Below are positions 43,781 to 54,931 of a stretch of DNA of 64,000 bases, piece after piece. The first letter of the stretch is position 1. Each line of letters starts with the position of its first letter. The notes below the pieces were generated by a model. That model did not search any database and had not been told where the DNA came from. It worked only from the letters and a program-made list of their open reading frames with translations. Location: the NCBI GenBank assembly GCA_029959085.1, contig JARWIR010000051.1, forward strand, positions 2,976,001 to 3,040,000, written 5' to 3'. A program made the translations under genes and the position numbers. The DNA is from Nemophila menziesii. Lineage: Eukaryota; Streptophyta; Magnoliopsida; Boraginales; Hydrophyllaceae.

Positions 43781-46700
43781 TCATCTTGACTCAAGAGTCA
43801 CATGTTCCCCATTAATGGGTCTCAACCCCATCCCCCTCGACGTTTCCAGGACTACTCTCCTGTGTAGGCCTTTGGTAAAAGGATCAGCGAGATTTTCCTC
43901 TGATCGTACATACTCTAAGGCTATCACACCATTCTTCAGTAACTGTTTTACTGAGCCATGTCTGATGCATATATGTCTCTTCTTTCCATTGTAGGCACTT
44001 TGATGAGCGACTGCAATGGCTGCTTGTGAATCACAATGGATACACACAGGTGTGGCCTTACCTTCCCAAAGGGGCACATCTGATAAGAGACTTCTCAACC
44101 ACTCAGGTTCTTGTCCAGCCATTTCTTGTGCTATAAACTCAGACTCCATGGTGGAGCGTGCTATACAAGTTTGTTTAGAGGACTTCCACGATATAGCACC
44201 TCCTCCTAAGGAGAAAACATAACCACTGGTGGAATTAACTTCGTCATTGTCAGAGATCCAGTTTGCATCACAGAATCCCTCAAGAACTGCAGGGAATGAG
44301 CTGTAATGCAGACCTAGATCCATGGTACCTCGTAGGTACTTTAGAATACGACGAAGTGAAACCCAGTGGTCATTACTCGGGTTATGAGTATAGCGACTAA
44401 GTCTACTGACGGCGTAGGCAATATCGGGTCGAGTGTAGTTCATTAAGAACATCACACTACCTATGATTTTGGCATATTCATTTTGGGATACAACATCCCC
44501 AGAATTCTTAGACAAATGAATACTAGAATTATAAGGAGTATTTACAGGTGTCACCTCAAAGGAGTCGAATTTCTTCAACATCCTTTCTACGTAATGAGAC
44601 TGATTCAGGGAAATACCATTACTACTCCTAATGATTTTTACCCCAAGAATTACATCTGCTTCCCCCATGTCTTTCATATCAAACTTAGAAGACAAGAAGT
44701 GTTTGGTCTCATTTATGGTATGAAGGGAAGTACCGAAGATAAGCATGTCATCTACATATAGGCAGATGATGGTACATTCTGATCTTGTTACTTTGGAGTA
44801 AACACACGAGTCAGAAGTGTTGACCACAAACCCATTGGAGATAAGGGTACTATCGAGTTTTTCATACCATTTTTTGGGTGCCTGTTTTAAGCCATACAAA
44901 GACTTCTGTAACTTGCACACTTTATCCCATTGACCAGGAACCACACACCCTTCAGGCTGGGCCATATAGATCTCTTCATCTAGGTCCCCATTCAGAAACG
45001 CAGTCTTAACATCCATTTGATGTATGACAAGTTTGTGAATGACCGCAAGAGCGATGAGGGTCCTAATGGTGGTGATTTTGGTCACAGGGGAATAAGTGTC
45101 GAAGTAATCAAGGCCTTTCTTTTGGGTGAAACCCTTAATGACAAGCCTAGCTTTGAATTTTTCTATTGAGCCATCAGGTCTCAACTTTTTCTTAAAAATC
45201 CATTTGCTGTTGATGGGTTTGCTGCCTTTAGGTAAGTCAGTCAATTCCCACGTATGATTACTTGTAATAGACTCGAGTTCGCTATTAATAGCTTCTTTCC
45301 GAAAACTAGCATCTACCGATCTCAAAGCATCGGCATAAGTTTTTGGGTCTTCCTCCATGAGGAGACAGGTGACAGCCTGTTCACTTATCAGGTCAATGTG
45401 AAAACCTTCGGTTAAGAAGGCTGTGATAAAATCAGGTCCGAAGCTGGACTCGGTCCTACGCCTCTTACTCCTCTTAAGTTCTTCCTTAGGAATACTACTA
45501 GGTACATAGGAGGTAGAGGGGCCAGGGTCACTATCACATAAAGGAACATTAACCTTATCAGATAAGTTACCAGAAGACAAAGAAGCATCAACAGTATTCA
45601 CAGTTTTCAAAGAATTCAGCATCTCTAGATTCAAAAACGGAGTTATCATCTAATGATAGGAATCTATAGGCTGCACTATTCTGAGCATACCCTATGAATA
45701 CAGAGTCTATTGTTATGGGTCCAACAGTGACTGTTTTAAAATCGGGTAGTTTGACTTTAGCCAGACACCCCCACACTTAGGTTAGGTGGAAAGCCTTTCC
45801 ACATCTCATAGGGGGTCTTATCTAGGGATTTATGGGGTACCCTATTAAGGACATAACAGGCTGATAGAACAGCTTCCCCCCACATGTTGGTTGGTAAACC
45901 TGAACTTATTAACATAGCATTCATAGTCTCTTTAAGGGATCTATTTTTTCTCTCAGCTATGCCATTTTGTTGGGGTGTATAGGGGGCACTAAGTTCATGG
46001 ATTATCCCATTTGTTTCACAAAACTCTTTAAGTGAATTAGAACTATATTCGCCTCCTCTATCTGACCTAAGTCTTTTGATTTTACAGTCTAGTTGATTTT
46101 CTACTTCAGCTTTGTATTTAAAAAACGCGTTTTCCGCCTCGTCTTTAGTTTTAAGGAGATACACTTTAGTGAACCTAGAGTAGTCATCTACAAAGGTTAT
46201 ATAGTAAAGTTTGCCTCCTCTACTAGCGGAGTTTTTAAAATCAGCTAAGTCAGAATGTACTAATTCTAGTAGTTAAGTCTTTCTCGTGGTCACAGGCTTA
46301 AAGGGTTTCTTCGCAAGTTTGGACTCTACACATATTTGACATTTGGAAAAGTCATCTATTTTATTTAGGGTTATTAGTCCAAGTTCTTTAAGCCTTTTAA
46401 TAGAAGAGATATTAAGGTGACCTAGTCTAGCATGCCAAGTGTCAAGAGATTCAACGACATAAGCAAAATCAGAGGCATTCTCATTCATTGGTACAGTATT
46501 TAAAACAAATAAACAACCATTCATGTACCCTTTTCCCACAAACTCATCGTTTTTGGTAATAACCATTTTCCCCCCTTCAAATACAAGTTTGAGGCCTACT
46601 TTATTAAGAAGAGCTCTGGAAACTAGGTTCCTACGGAGACAGGGGACGAAGAGAACATCATTCAACTCTAAGATTTTACCAGAAGTGAGTTTGAGAGAAA

Positions 46701-47832
46701 CCTGTCCTTTACCGAAGACCATGGCGGTTGAGGAGTCACCCATGTAGACAAATTCACCATTTGTTGCTTCTTCGAATTTCTTGAACATGGATCTCGTTGA
46801 GCAGAAATGACGAGAAGCTCCAGTATCAAGGATCCACTCGGTTTTGTTCTCAATTAGGTTTACCTCGACCACTACTGCAGCGATAACCTCTTCGGTCTCG
46901 ACAAGATTTGCGGCAGGTTTAGGACCTTGATCGGCTCTAAGTTTGCATTCTAAAGCCCTATGTCCTTCCTTCCCACAACAGTAGCAAGCTCCTTTGGGTT
47001 TCTGAATCTTACCAGAGGTTTTGAACCCACCACCTTTGGAGTTGTCGCGGTTCTTGTTCCCCCCAGATTTGGATTTGTTGTGGCCTTGTTGTTTACCCTT
47101 TCCTTTGAACCTGCCTTTGTTACCTTCACCAGAACTTTCAACAAGATTAGCTTTGGAGGATTGAGTAGGAAAAGAAATAGACCTGTCTTTGAGTCGATTA
47201 GCCTCTTCGACTTGAATGTGGCTAATCAGCTCTTGTAGTGTCATTTGCTTCTTCTTGTGCTTCAGTTGATTACGGTATTCGCTCCAGGAAGGTGGAAACT
47301 TTTCTAACAAGATATTGGCTTGGAGAACTTCACACATTTTCATACCTTCAGCAATCACATCTGCGCAAAGGTTCTCATAGACATGGAGTTGTTCGGTCAT
47401 GGGTTTTTGATCGGTGAGACGAAAGTTATACCAAGCCCCAGTGACATATTTCTTCTTCCCCGAATCCTCAGCCCCATATTTTTTCTCAAGTGTCTCCCAT
47501 ATGATCTTTGCCGATTTTTCTTTGGCAAGAAGATCAAAGATGAGGTTTGACACGTTTTTCAACATCCATCCTCGAGCCATGGTGTTAGCTCGCTTAAACT
47601 TGGCTTCCAGAGCAAGATGCCTAGTCTGTTCTTCTTCAGTGGGAACCCCATTGTCCGCTAAAAGTGGAGGATCTTCGTATAAAACGAAGTCCAGTTCGTA
47701 CTGTTCATGACAGATAAGGATCTTTTGTGCCCAACGCTTGTAGTTGGAACCATTAAGAGATTCCGCCTGATTCACGTTGGGAAAGGCTTTTGCATTCAAT
47801 GATGAAGCAACCGCCGAGATTGGAAAAGCCAT
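43781..47832 (-). pseudogene. Copia element B Gag-Pol polyprotein, broken
   Basis: Starts at the ATG at 47832 (MAFPISAVASSLNAK). In order: Gag with LNGSNYKRWAQKI and AYENL-like text (HVYENLCADVIAEG), zinc knuckle CYCCGKEGHRALEC, protease WILDTGASRHFC, GAG pre-integrase WHARLGHLNISSI and CQICVESKLAKKPF, and a stop near 46275. Integrase follows (DRGGEYSSNSLKEFCETNGI, YTPQQNGIAERKNRS), a frameshift near 45770, a second near 45645, then RT with [11 protein letters not shown], and RNase H with [19 protein letters not shown] and [11 protein letters not shown] and RNase H are open over 622 residues. Motif order is that of copia. Confidence 0.93.
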
Positions 47833-47877
47833 AAAAAAACGGTGATAAAAAGAGAACTACGGAATATCTTTTTAAAT

Positions 47878-48493
47878 TGTAGGTGATAAATTATCACCGT
47901 TTAGAAAAAAATTGACGAAAACGAAACAAAATAAATCAAAACTTCAATTAACTGTAAACTAACTATTACACGGAAAATTGAATAAAAACGAGAATGAATT
48001 ACAAAGCTTTTATACGGAAAAACGAAAGCACACACTTACACGGTAAAGGGAAAAATCCCGGTGTTAAAAAGATATTCCGTAGTTCTCTTTTTATCGGAAA
48101 CGAAAAGTACAGGTATCCTCTAACAAAAACGAAAGAAAGAAAATAATGTATAGAGAGTTATTTTTTGTGCTTTGTGCTTTGCTTTGTAATTCGTACTGAA
48201 TAGTGGTGAGGAATAGGGTCTATATATAGGGGAAAAGGAAGACCCAAGCCAGCCGTTTGTCTCTACGTTTACGTTTTTGAGATATTCCCACGTGTAACAG
48301 CTGCTGATTATTCCTTTTCCCCCACGCCGGTGCCGGTGGGTGGTGGTGCGCGCATGGGTTTAATCATTACCTCGCCATGTGCATGGGTATTGGATCTTTG
48401 GGCTTTGTTAATACCACAATGTATAAAAATAGTCCAAGTCCTCACCCACCCACCGATGTGGGAAACCTTTCTCTTCTTTCAAATGTTCCAACA
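47878..48493 (-). repeat. 5' LTR of copia element B, internally deleted
   Basis: 616 bp; the same ends as 42371-43253 but missing much of the G/C-rich patch and about 150 bases near GCCAGCC. A 35-base piece at about 48063-48097 is the exact inverse of the leader at 47841-47876 and is not in the 3' LTR. Confidence 0.88.
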
Positions 48494-48498
48494 TCTTT

Positions 48499-48837
48499 CA
48501 AGTTGGTAATGAAACAAGTATTAGTACTTAGAAGGACAAATGACTACCCCCTTCTACACCAAGTTCAAAATCTCCCAATACGGATATTCTCTGGTGAGTC
48601 AACTCCCTCCGGATGATTCTGCTTGGAATGTCCCTCTTATCTATAATTTGTTTCACTAGAATGCGTTTGATCATATTATATGGTCCCCATTTTATATGCT
48701 CGATGATGACAAGTTTATTTAGCCTTTTGTTGTTAATGAGTTCTATTCCACTAAATTTGGGTATCACATTATATCATCTATGAAAGTTTAGAAGAATCAC
48801 TTTATAAGACTATTTTAAGTGAGTTCTTACTCCAGAT
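48499..48837 (-). other. Region with a coding-like minus frame, family unknown
   Basis: A 79-codon minus-strand frame (48528-48767) reads LVIIEHIKWGPYNMIKRILV and KRDIPSRIIRRELTHQRISV. It is rich in I, R and K and looks protein-like, faintly like helicase tails of Helitrons, but I cannot assign it. Confidence 0.25.
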
Positions 48838-49084
48838 ATAACATGTCAAAGTATATATCTCCACATTACTCTCAGCTTATTTTGTTCAAAAATACATGTC
48901 GAAGAGAGTACACCTTGTTTTTTATCAAAGTCAACTAATATGGCAATCATTGTATATCATCCAAATCTTTGTAAAGAAACAAGGAAGCACGTTCCAATTA
49001 AATAATAATAATAATGCAATAAATTAATGATCTATGTAACTACTTTGTCTATACGTATTATACGATTGATCCTCCTCCTCCACC

Positions 49085-49091
49085 TATAAAA
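49085..49091 (+). promoter_or_regulatory. TATA box of peptide gene 1
   Basis: TATAAAA, 92 bases before the ATG, preceded by a CTCCTCCTCCAC pyrimidine patch. The same arrangement precedes the second copy at 54816-54822. Confidence 0.7.
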
Positions 49092-49176
49092 TCCCTTCAT
49101 AGTTAATCCTCAACAATATTCATTAATTAGAATACAAAAATTAACTGCTTGTTTTGCTATAATTTGTTAGTCGAAT

Positions 49177-49356
49177 ATGAAGATGATAAAAACATCGTTG
49201 AACTTTTTCGTATTTGCTTTCATTTTCACAATTTTCACCCTATCCAACTACCTCAATGCCCAGTTGTTGGCTGGTGGTGGGATTGGTAGAGGCATTGGTA
49301 TTTCTTTAGATGGTGATGTTGCACGCAGAGTTGGTGATGCCCTTAATGGACCATGA
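49177..49356 (+). CDS. Small secreted peptide, 59 residues
   Basis: The frame begins MKMIKTSLNFFVFAFIFTIF, a classic signal peptide with a basic start and a hydrophobic core, ending with LNA as a likely cleavage site. The predicted mature peptide is about 31 residues, starts with Q, has no cysteine, contains a glycine-rich stretch (LAGGGIGRGIGISLDGD) and ends VGDALNGP. A TATA box lies 92 bases upstream and a poly(A)-like signal (AATAAA) near 49501. A tandem relative is at 54932-55123, with nearly the same signal and flanks but a different mature part. I do not recognise the family. Secretion is inferred from the signal alone, and a signalling or defence role would be speculation. Confidence 0.65.
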   Translation: MKMIKTSLNFFVFAFIFTIFTLSNYLNAQLLAGGGIGRGIGISLDGDVARRVGDALNGP

Positions 49357-49711
49357 CCAGGAAGCAGTTAGTGGGCCAATCTAATATGCCCAGCTCGTTA
49401 TTTGACGGACTTAACACTTGTTATGCATTTCTATTATTCCTTCCAATTATTTGCTCAAGTAATATGTATTCTCATTATCAATTTCTCTTCTGTTATTCAA
49501 TAATAAATTACTTAAGTTTCTTGATATTATATATACTCATTCTTTATATCCATGCATTTTTGGGATTTGGGACAATAATATATACCCTTTCGGTGATATT
49601 GATTCTCTCCCTTTCTTGTAAAAATATAAACGACAACACGAATTACACTACTAAAAATAATATAAAAATAATATGTATATAAAAAACTCAAGTCGAACAA
49701 CTCTTTTGCTA

Positions 49712-51480
49712 TTGATTTATGGAAAATACCATTATCAGTCATATATTTTAGAAATTCATTTGTAAAATATTCTTTTGTATTGTTACTACAAAGAGTTTTA
49801 ATAGTGGCGTCAAACTGAGTTTTCACAAAAGAAGAAAATTCTAAAATTTTGCAAAAATCTCTTGTCTAGATTTAATAACAAAAGGCCAAGTTACACGAGA
49901 GAAATCGGATATAGATGTAACTGGACGCGGACCCCATACATTAGAATGTACTAAATCAAAAATATTGTTAGGCCGACTATTAACTCTAGATGGATGGGAA
50001 GTACGAACATGTTTTCTCTAGACACAAGATTCACAAACTAATTTTGAAATAGATTGAAATTCAGGATGCATTTTTTTTAAAACTTGGAGAGATGGATACC
50101 CAAACTGATAATGAACCTCCTTAGCACTATTAGTACTCAGGTATGCCACTCGATGAGGTGAGCTCTCCATGCAATACAAGCCTTTGTCCTTATATGCAGT
50201 GCCAATCAACCTGTTTGTACCTAGTTCTTGAAATGTGCATTTAGTTGGGGTGAGGATAACAGAGTGGTATAATTGTTCTATTATTTTGCTTACAGACAAA
50301 AGGTTTTCAGAAAAAGAAGGAACATAAGACAAATGATAAAAACATGTTTTGAGATATATTGGTGGATCCAATTCCTTCTATATTACAGGTAGAACTGGAC
50401 AGGTGGTTGTGACGTAGTGGCAAGTCCCTACACTATATTTCTGTTACCAGTCATGTTGTCAGTAGCACCTGAATTAACAATCCATGATGATTTTGATGCT
50501 ATAAAATAGTTGGAAGTCATACCTGGGTGAGATAAAGTAGCCCTATGAGTGTGGCAAGAATTCATGTCGGCACGAGAGAAGCCCAGTTGCTCAAGTCGCT
50601 GAATAAGTGTAGCAACTTCGTCTGAATTGGTACGATCGCTGGGTGATTAGTCAATAGAAGATACTTGAGCACGAGGAGGGTGTGGTGAACCTTTTGGGCG
50701 CTTTGGGCAATCCCACTTCACGTGACCCCACTCTTTGCAATAGCGACACTACACATTCTTATAGCTACTAGAATTTGAAGCACCTTCATATCTTTTTCCT
50801 CTTTTCACAAATGACCGGCCTGTGCTCTTAACTTTGTAAGAGTTTGCCACTAATGATGAGTTTCCCTTAGAAGATGATAGGTAGCAAACAATGATGGTAT
50901 AGTTGTCGGACTCAGGAGGATCGGTCGTGCTGAGCTGTATTCGGATGACATACCTCCAATAAATGTGAGTGTCTTAAGTTGTTCCCATGTTGTGGCTGAA
51001 TCCGTGTCGAAGGGAAATAACTCACTCATCTCATCAGATAATTTCTTGAACTTCGTGAAGTACTCGGCCAGAGTTGCATCGCTTTGTTCACATTTCGCAT
51101 GTGCCTGAGAAATTATATAAGCGTGTGTCATGCTGATTTTTCTAGAATATGCGGATTGTAGGATATCCCACATTTTTTAGTGGTCTTAAAAGTGTGTACA
51201 TTGGATAGAATATCTGGCTCCATCGTATTCCATAGTATCATGCGAATATAGTTATCCTCAACTTTTCAATCTTCAGTATTTTGTGATTCTTCTTTCATAT
51301 ATTTACCCTTTCGAAGTGATCTAACCCAGTTTCGACAAATATGGACCATTGTTCCCAATTAGTATTAGTCAGACTAACATGAATTTTCAATTGATGAGTG
51401 GAAAATAGCTAAGAAATTGTAGGTACAATAAGAGTGGTGTTATTCTCCATTGGAGAACGACTTCCACAGAACAAAATAAA
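49712..51480 (-). pseudogene. Decayed copia fragment D (gag to integrase)
   Basis: Minus-strand remains in copia order: a start with MENNTTLIVPTIS near 51450, Gag with SAYSRKISMTHAYIISQAHA and LSDEMSELFPFDTDSATTW (50850-51173), a zinc-knuckle and protease region full of stops (50450-50850), a GAG pre-integrase block LSVSKIIEQL then HYQFGYPSLQVLKKMHP and CESCV (50018-50371), and an integrase start with DNGIFHKSIA (49700-49826). It ends abruptly at about 49712, exactly where the duplicated peptide-gene block stops. RT, RNase H and LTRs are absent. Confidence 0.8.
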
Positions 51481-51904
51481 ATTCAAATAAATGAAGCAAC
51501 AGAGCCGCGGCGAGAACAAGATAAAACCCAAATAATTAGCAACATAGCGGTTGGTCAATAGCGGAACAGATTGGTGTGGGACAGATTAGAGCAGGCGGAA
51601 ACAAGAAAGAAGAGCAACACGGAAGCGGGCAGATCAGTGGTGGAACAGAGAACGACAAAACAAGGAGGAAAGAATGTTGGACGAAACCTTAATTAATATG
51701 TGTATCATTTATGCCTATATGCATCTCAAGTATCAACTTGCTTGCCTCGATTGTTTCTTCTCCGTGGTCTCCCTCTAAATCTCGATCGAAGCCGGCCATT
51801 ATTCCCCAATTTTCCTTGTGATTCTACAATTTTACATTCCACTGGTCTAGTAGGGGACCTTATAGTATCATAACAATACGAATAATACATATAGGGTTAT
51901 TTGA
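51481..51904. other. No gene seen
   Basis: G/A-rich leader-like sequence (51500-51670) that may be the 5' leader or LTR remnant of copia fragment D, then unremarkable AT-rich sequence. Confidence 0.4.
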
Positions 51905-52151
51905 GAAGTTTAGAGATTCTATCGATGCAATTTGAAGAAGGTAATTGTTAAAGAGGATCAACTAGACAACCTTCAAGAACAAGATCTGTAAATTGTGCAA
52001 ATGGTTTCGACTTTTATCTTGCTACCATTAGTTGCCCATGTTGAAGCATACCATATTGTGCTATATAAAGACATTGGATTTGATGGATAGTCTCCACCCA
52101 TGGCATCGTTTTGCACAATTTCCCTAATTGGTACCTCATCTACATAGAATC
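51905..52151 (-). pseudogene. Xyloglucan endotransglucosylase/hydrolase last-exon relic
   Basis: Behind an ATGCAG acceptor at 52152, the minus strand reads FYVDEVPIREIVQNDAMGGD, YPSNPMSLYSTIW and ASTWATNGSK, then in a shifted frame SKPFAQFTDLVLEGCLVDP and, after a stop, QLPSSN. These are the C-terminal landmarks of plant XTH enzymes (glycoside hydrolase family 16: F-Y-V-D-x-V-P-I-R, Y-P-x-x-P-M-x-L-Y-x-T-I-W, then a conserved cysteine). XTHs cut and rejoin xyloglucan in the cell wall. The catalytic exon is absent; one frameshift and one stop are present. It is probably a fragment of a former full gene, because the splice acceptor is retained. Confidence 0.8.
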
Positions 52152-52427
52152 TGCATAGAGTAACATTTATTAATAATTTTCTAATAATTGTCCACAAAGG
52201 GTGAAGCAAATCTGGAAGCCACTTTGGACTCTCGAGAGCCATAGGACCTCTTGGTTGCATAGTATTCTAATGACAAAGTACCTGTTTGGGATTGATTATT
52301 TTAGAGTTAAAAGTACTTTTTAATTAAAATTAAAATATTTGTAAAAAATATTAAAAAAAAATTTGAATCTAAAATTATTTTAATAATCACTAATCTAGTG
52401 CTTTTTTTGAAAATGATTTTTGAAAAT

Positions 52428-52576
52428 CTAAAATATTGATATGGATCTAAAATCACTTACTAATATTAAATTTATTTTTGAAGTGCCAAAGTCGATTAGG
52501 TAGCTCGCTAGCTGAGCTTTCATGTGTCGCCTCAGTGTTGCACTATTACCTTGGCCGGGCACACCCCACCCAAATC
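52428..52576 (+). ncRNA. U2 snRNA 3' part, pseudogene fragment 1
   Basis: Contains AATATTAAATTTATTTTTG, the Sm-site side of stem II, then GCTCGCTAGCTGAGC, GTGTCGCCTCAGTGTTGCAC and GGCCGGGCACACCCCACCCA, matching the 3' half of plant U2 snRNA (stem-loops III and IV). The 5' half is missing and the 3' box after it is decayed (AATCTTAGTACTG). Confidence 0.75.
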
Positions 52577-52616
52577 TTAGTACTGTTTTTTTTAAGGGTA
52601 GTGATTTTTACTCTCA

Positions 52617-52705
52617 CATGATATTAAATTTATTTTTTGAGTGTCGCCTTGATGTTCACTATTTTACTTTGGCAGCACCCAAATCTTTAGTTCAATTTGG
52701 TTGCA
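52617..52705 (+). ncRNA. U2 snRNA pseudogene fragment 2
   Basis: CACATGATATTAAATTTATT followed by TTTTGAGTGTCGCC and a degenerate stem IV. It ends with a good 3' box, CAAATCTTTAGTTCAA. Stem-loop III is deleted. The same two-fragment order occurs at 61186-61420. Confidence 0.65.
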
Positions 52706-53403
52706 AGTGGCTTACGATTTTCACTGAATGCTTACAAATCCATGTCTAATTAATTTGTTTTTTCTAAACATGCGTGTCTGCAGATGAATTTAACAACTCA
52801 AAATGTAATAAATGTTTTTTATTTAGGTGAAACTTAAATTATTTAATCAATATCATATCAATATGATCCAGAAAAGACAATGTGAAAGTGGATTTGAAGC
52901 TTTTTCAGTTACCAACTTTAGTTATCTCAGACCATATGCCGTAGTGGCGGAGGCAGGGAGATGGAGGGGATCCATGACCTCCTTGATTTTAAAAAAAAAA
53001 CCTAACATTAAAAAGAAAAATTATAAGTAAATAATTTTCAAAATTTTGTAAAAGCTTTATTTGGCTTTTTTAATTTTTTTTATTAGGTTATAAATTACTT
53101 CAATTATATGATTTTTAATTTTTTTTTATATAATATATGTTATTTTAAAAAAAAAGAATTTAGAGAGTAATTAATTAAAAAAATAATAATAATAAAACTT
53201 ATATTTCAATATTCACAAAATATAGAGATTTATAATACAATTTTGTATAATATAAAAAGGGGTTATTGTTGAAAACATCCTCCTTAAATTCTCTAATTGT
53301 TTTTTTATGCCTTCAATAATCTTATTTATAAAAAAATGCCTAATGAAATAATTATTTATAGAAAACATCCCCTTTATATTTTCTATACCTTTATTAATTC
53401 CAT
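52706..53403. other. AT-rich intergenic sequence
   Basis: No gene. The first 120 bases match the flank after the second U2 block (about 61430-61547). A GGCGGAGGCAGGGAGATGG patch near 52950 suggests an unidentified repeat. Confidence 0.5.
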
Positions 53404-53868
53404 CACATGCGCGCGTCCGTGAAATTTTTTTAAAATCGTCATAACTAATTCAAAAAAAATCAGAAAATTAAAAAAAAATATTTTTGAATAAATCTAATTA
53501 ATATTTACGTCTATGAATTTTTTTGATTTTTTTTGAATTTTTTGAATTTTTTCGAATTTTTTTAATTTTTTTTCGCAGACACGGGATTCCATGTTTTAAA
53601 CATGGAATTCCATGTTTTAAACCGTGAAATAAACATGAAATTCCATGTTTCAAACATGAAATTCCATGTTTTAAACATGGAATTTCGTGTCTGCGAAAAA
53701 AAAAATTAAAAAAAATCAAAAAAAATCAAAAAATTCAGAAAATTTCGAAAAAAATCATAGACGTAAATATTAATTTGATTTATCCAAATATAATTTTTTT
53801 TGATTTTTTTGATTTTTTTTGAATTAGTTATGACGATTTTAAAAAAATTTCACGGACGCGCGCGTGTT
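53404..53868. repeat. Large foldback element with palindromic core
   Basis: The outer arms CGCGCGTCCGTGAAATTTTT and their inverse frame a 465-bp near-palindrome. The inverted repeats continue inward through ATCGTCATAACTAATTC, a T-rich/A-rich tract and GCAGACACG/CGTGTCTGC. The centre has five or six copies of ATTCCATGTTT words, each self-complementary with its neighbour. The repetitive minus-strand frame over the core (KHGISCL/KHGIPCL repeats) is a by-product. Confidence 0.85.
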
Positions 53869-54532
53869 TATTAGTTTTTTTCTTATTTTTTAATTGTTAA
53901 TTATAAAAGGGCTGTTTTCAATAAATATTTTTTTCTAGGCACCTTTTTCTAAATAAGTTTTTTAATAGGCATCAATCAACAATTGGCTCATATAAAAATT
54001 TATTTTACAATTTTACATAATATATTAATTTATAAAAAAATTTAAGGTAAAAAAAAATTTCCGAGGGACGTTGCCCTAACAAAAATTAGGGGCTTCCCTA
54101 CATATGCCTATAGTGATTAAATGTGAGAAATGGTGTCACACATAATGAATCTGAGACAATTGGCTGGCACAACCGCTATAATTTTATAATCGAATTCAGC
54201 ACAAGAAAAAGGAGCAACCCAAGCCAATATTTTGTTGGTACATGAGGTTTTGTTCTTCTTTCATAAACCTAGAAACTCTTGTAAATACTAAGCGGCTGTC
54301 AAACTAGATATGACCTAGGTATGAACAGGTTTGATGGGGTTTACTGGCCCAAGTTCATGTTCTTCTATTTGTTGATAATTTACTGCTCTTGGTTCTTTTA
54401 AATACATATAAGAGCAACTCTGGACTCGAATCATTTTGACTCGAATAAGATTCGATTTCAGGACCTCTTGGTCTCGGAATAGGACCACTATCTAATTCAC
54501 TGAAGTTGGTTAGCCTCAATGATACCTTCAAA
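53869..54532. other. No gene seen
   Basis: AT-rich flank of the foldback element, then ordinary intergenic sequence. Confidence 0.5.
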
Positions 54533-54815
54533 AATTATACGTCTCCACGTTACTCTCAGGTGATTTTGTGCAAAAATACAGCTCGATTAAGCTGTTGCAA
54601 TAATTAAGCTTGATGTTGGTTTCAGCCGAAGAGAGTGCACCTTGTTTTTTATCAAAGTCAACTAATTTGGCAATCAATAATTGCATATCATCCAAATCTT
54701 TTTAAAGAAACAAGGAAGCACGTTCCAATTAAATAAAAATAATAATGCAATAAATTAATGATCTCTGCAACTTCTTTGTCTATACGTTTTATACACTTGA
54801 TCCTCCTCCTCCATC

Positions 54816-54822
54816 TATAAAA
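54816..54822 (+). promoter_or_regulatory. TATA box of peptide gene 2
   Basis: TATAAAA in the same CTCCTCCTCCATC context as gene 1, 110 bases before the ATG. About 20 extra bases follow it compared with gene 1. Confidence 0.7.
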
Positions 54823-54931
54823 TCCCTTGTATTATATGGTTTGCATCACTTCATAGTTAATCCTCAATAATATTCATCGATCATAATACAAAAAATTAAC
54901 TGGTACTTTTGCTATATTTTGTTAGTCCATT

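Larger units (their letters stand above)
42371..48493 (-). mobile_element. Ty1/copia retrotransposon B
   Basis: A 6.1-kb minus-strand element with the 5-bp duplication TCTTT (42366-42370 and 48494-48498). On the minus strand the LTRs start TGTTGGAACATTTG and end ATCACCTACA. The 3' LTR is 883 bp and the 5' LTR 616 bp, the latter lacking several internal blocks. A polypurine tract (GTGTGGGGGATT) precedes the 3' LTR. A clear initiator-Met primer site is not visible after the 5' LTR. The coding region has one stop and at least two frameshifts. Confidence 0.93.

Noticed and set aside
48528..48767. Helitron helicase fragment
   Set aside because: Only a faint impression from an I/K/R-rich frame; no helicase motif could be pointed to.
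53498..53719. Repetitive 73-residue protein (KHGIPCL repeats)
   Set aside because: It is the translation of the palindromic core of the foldback element; there is no promoter and the opposite strand is just as repetitive.
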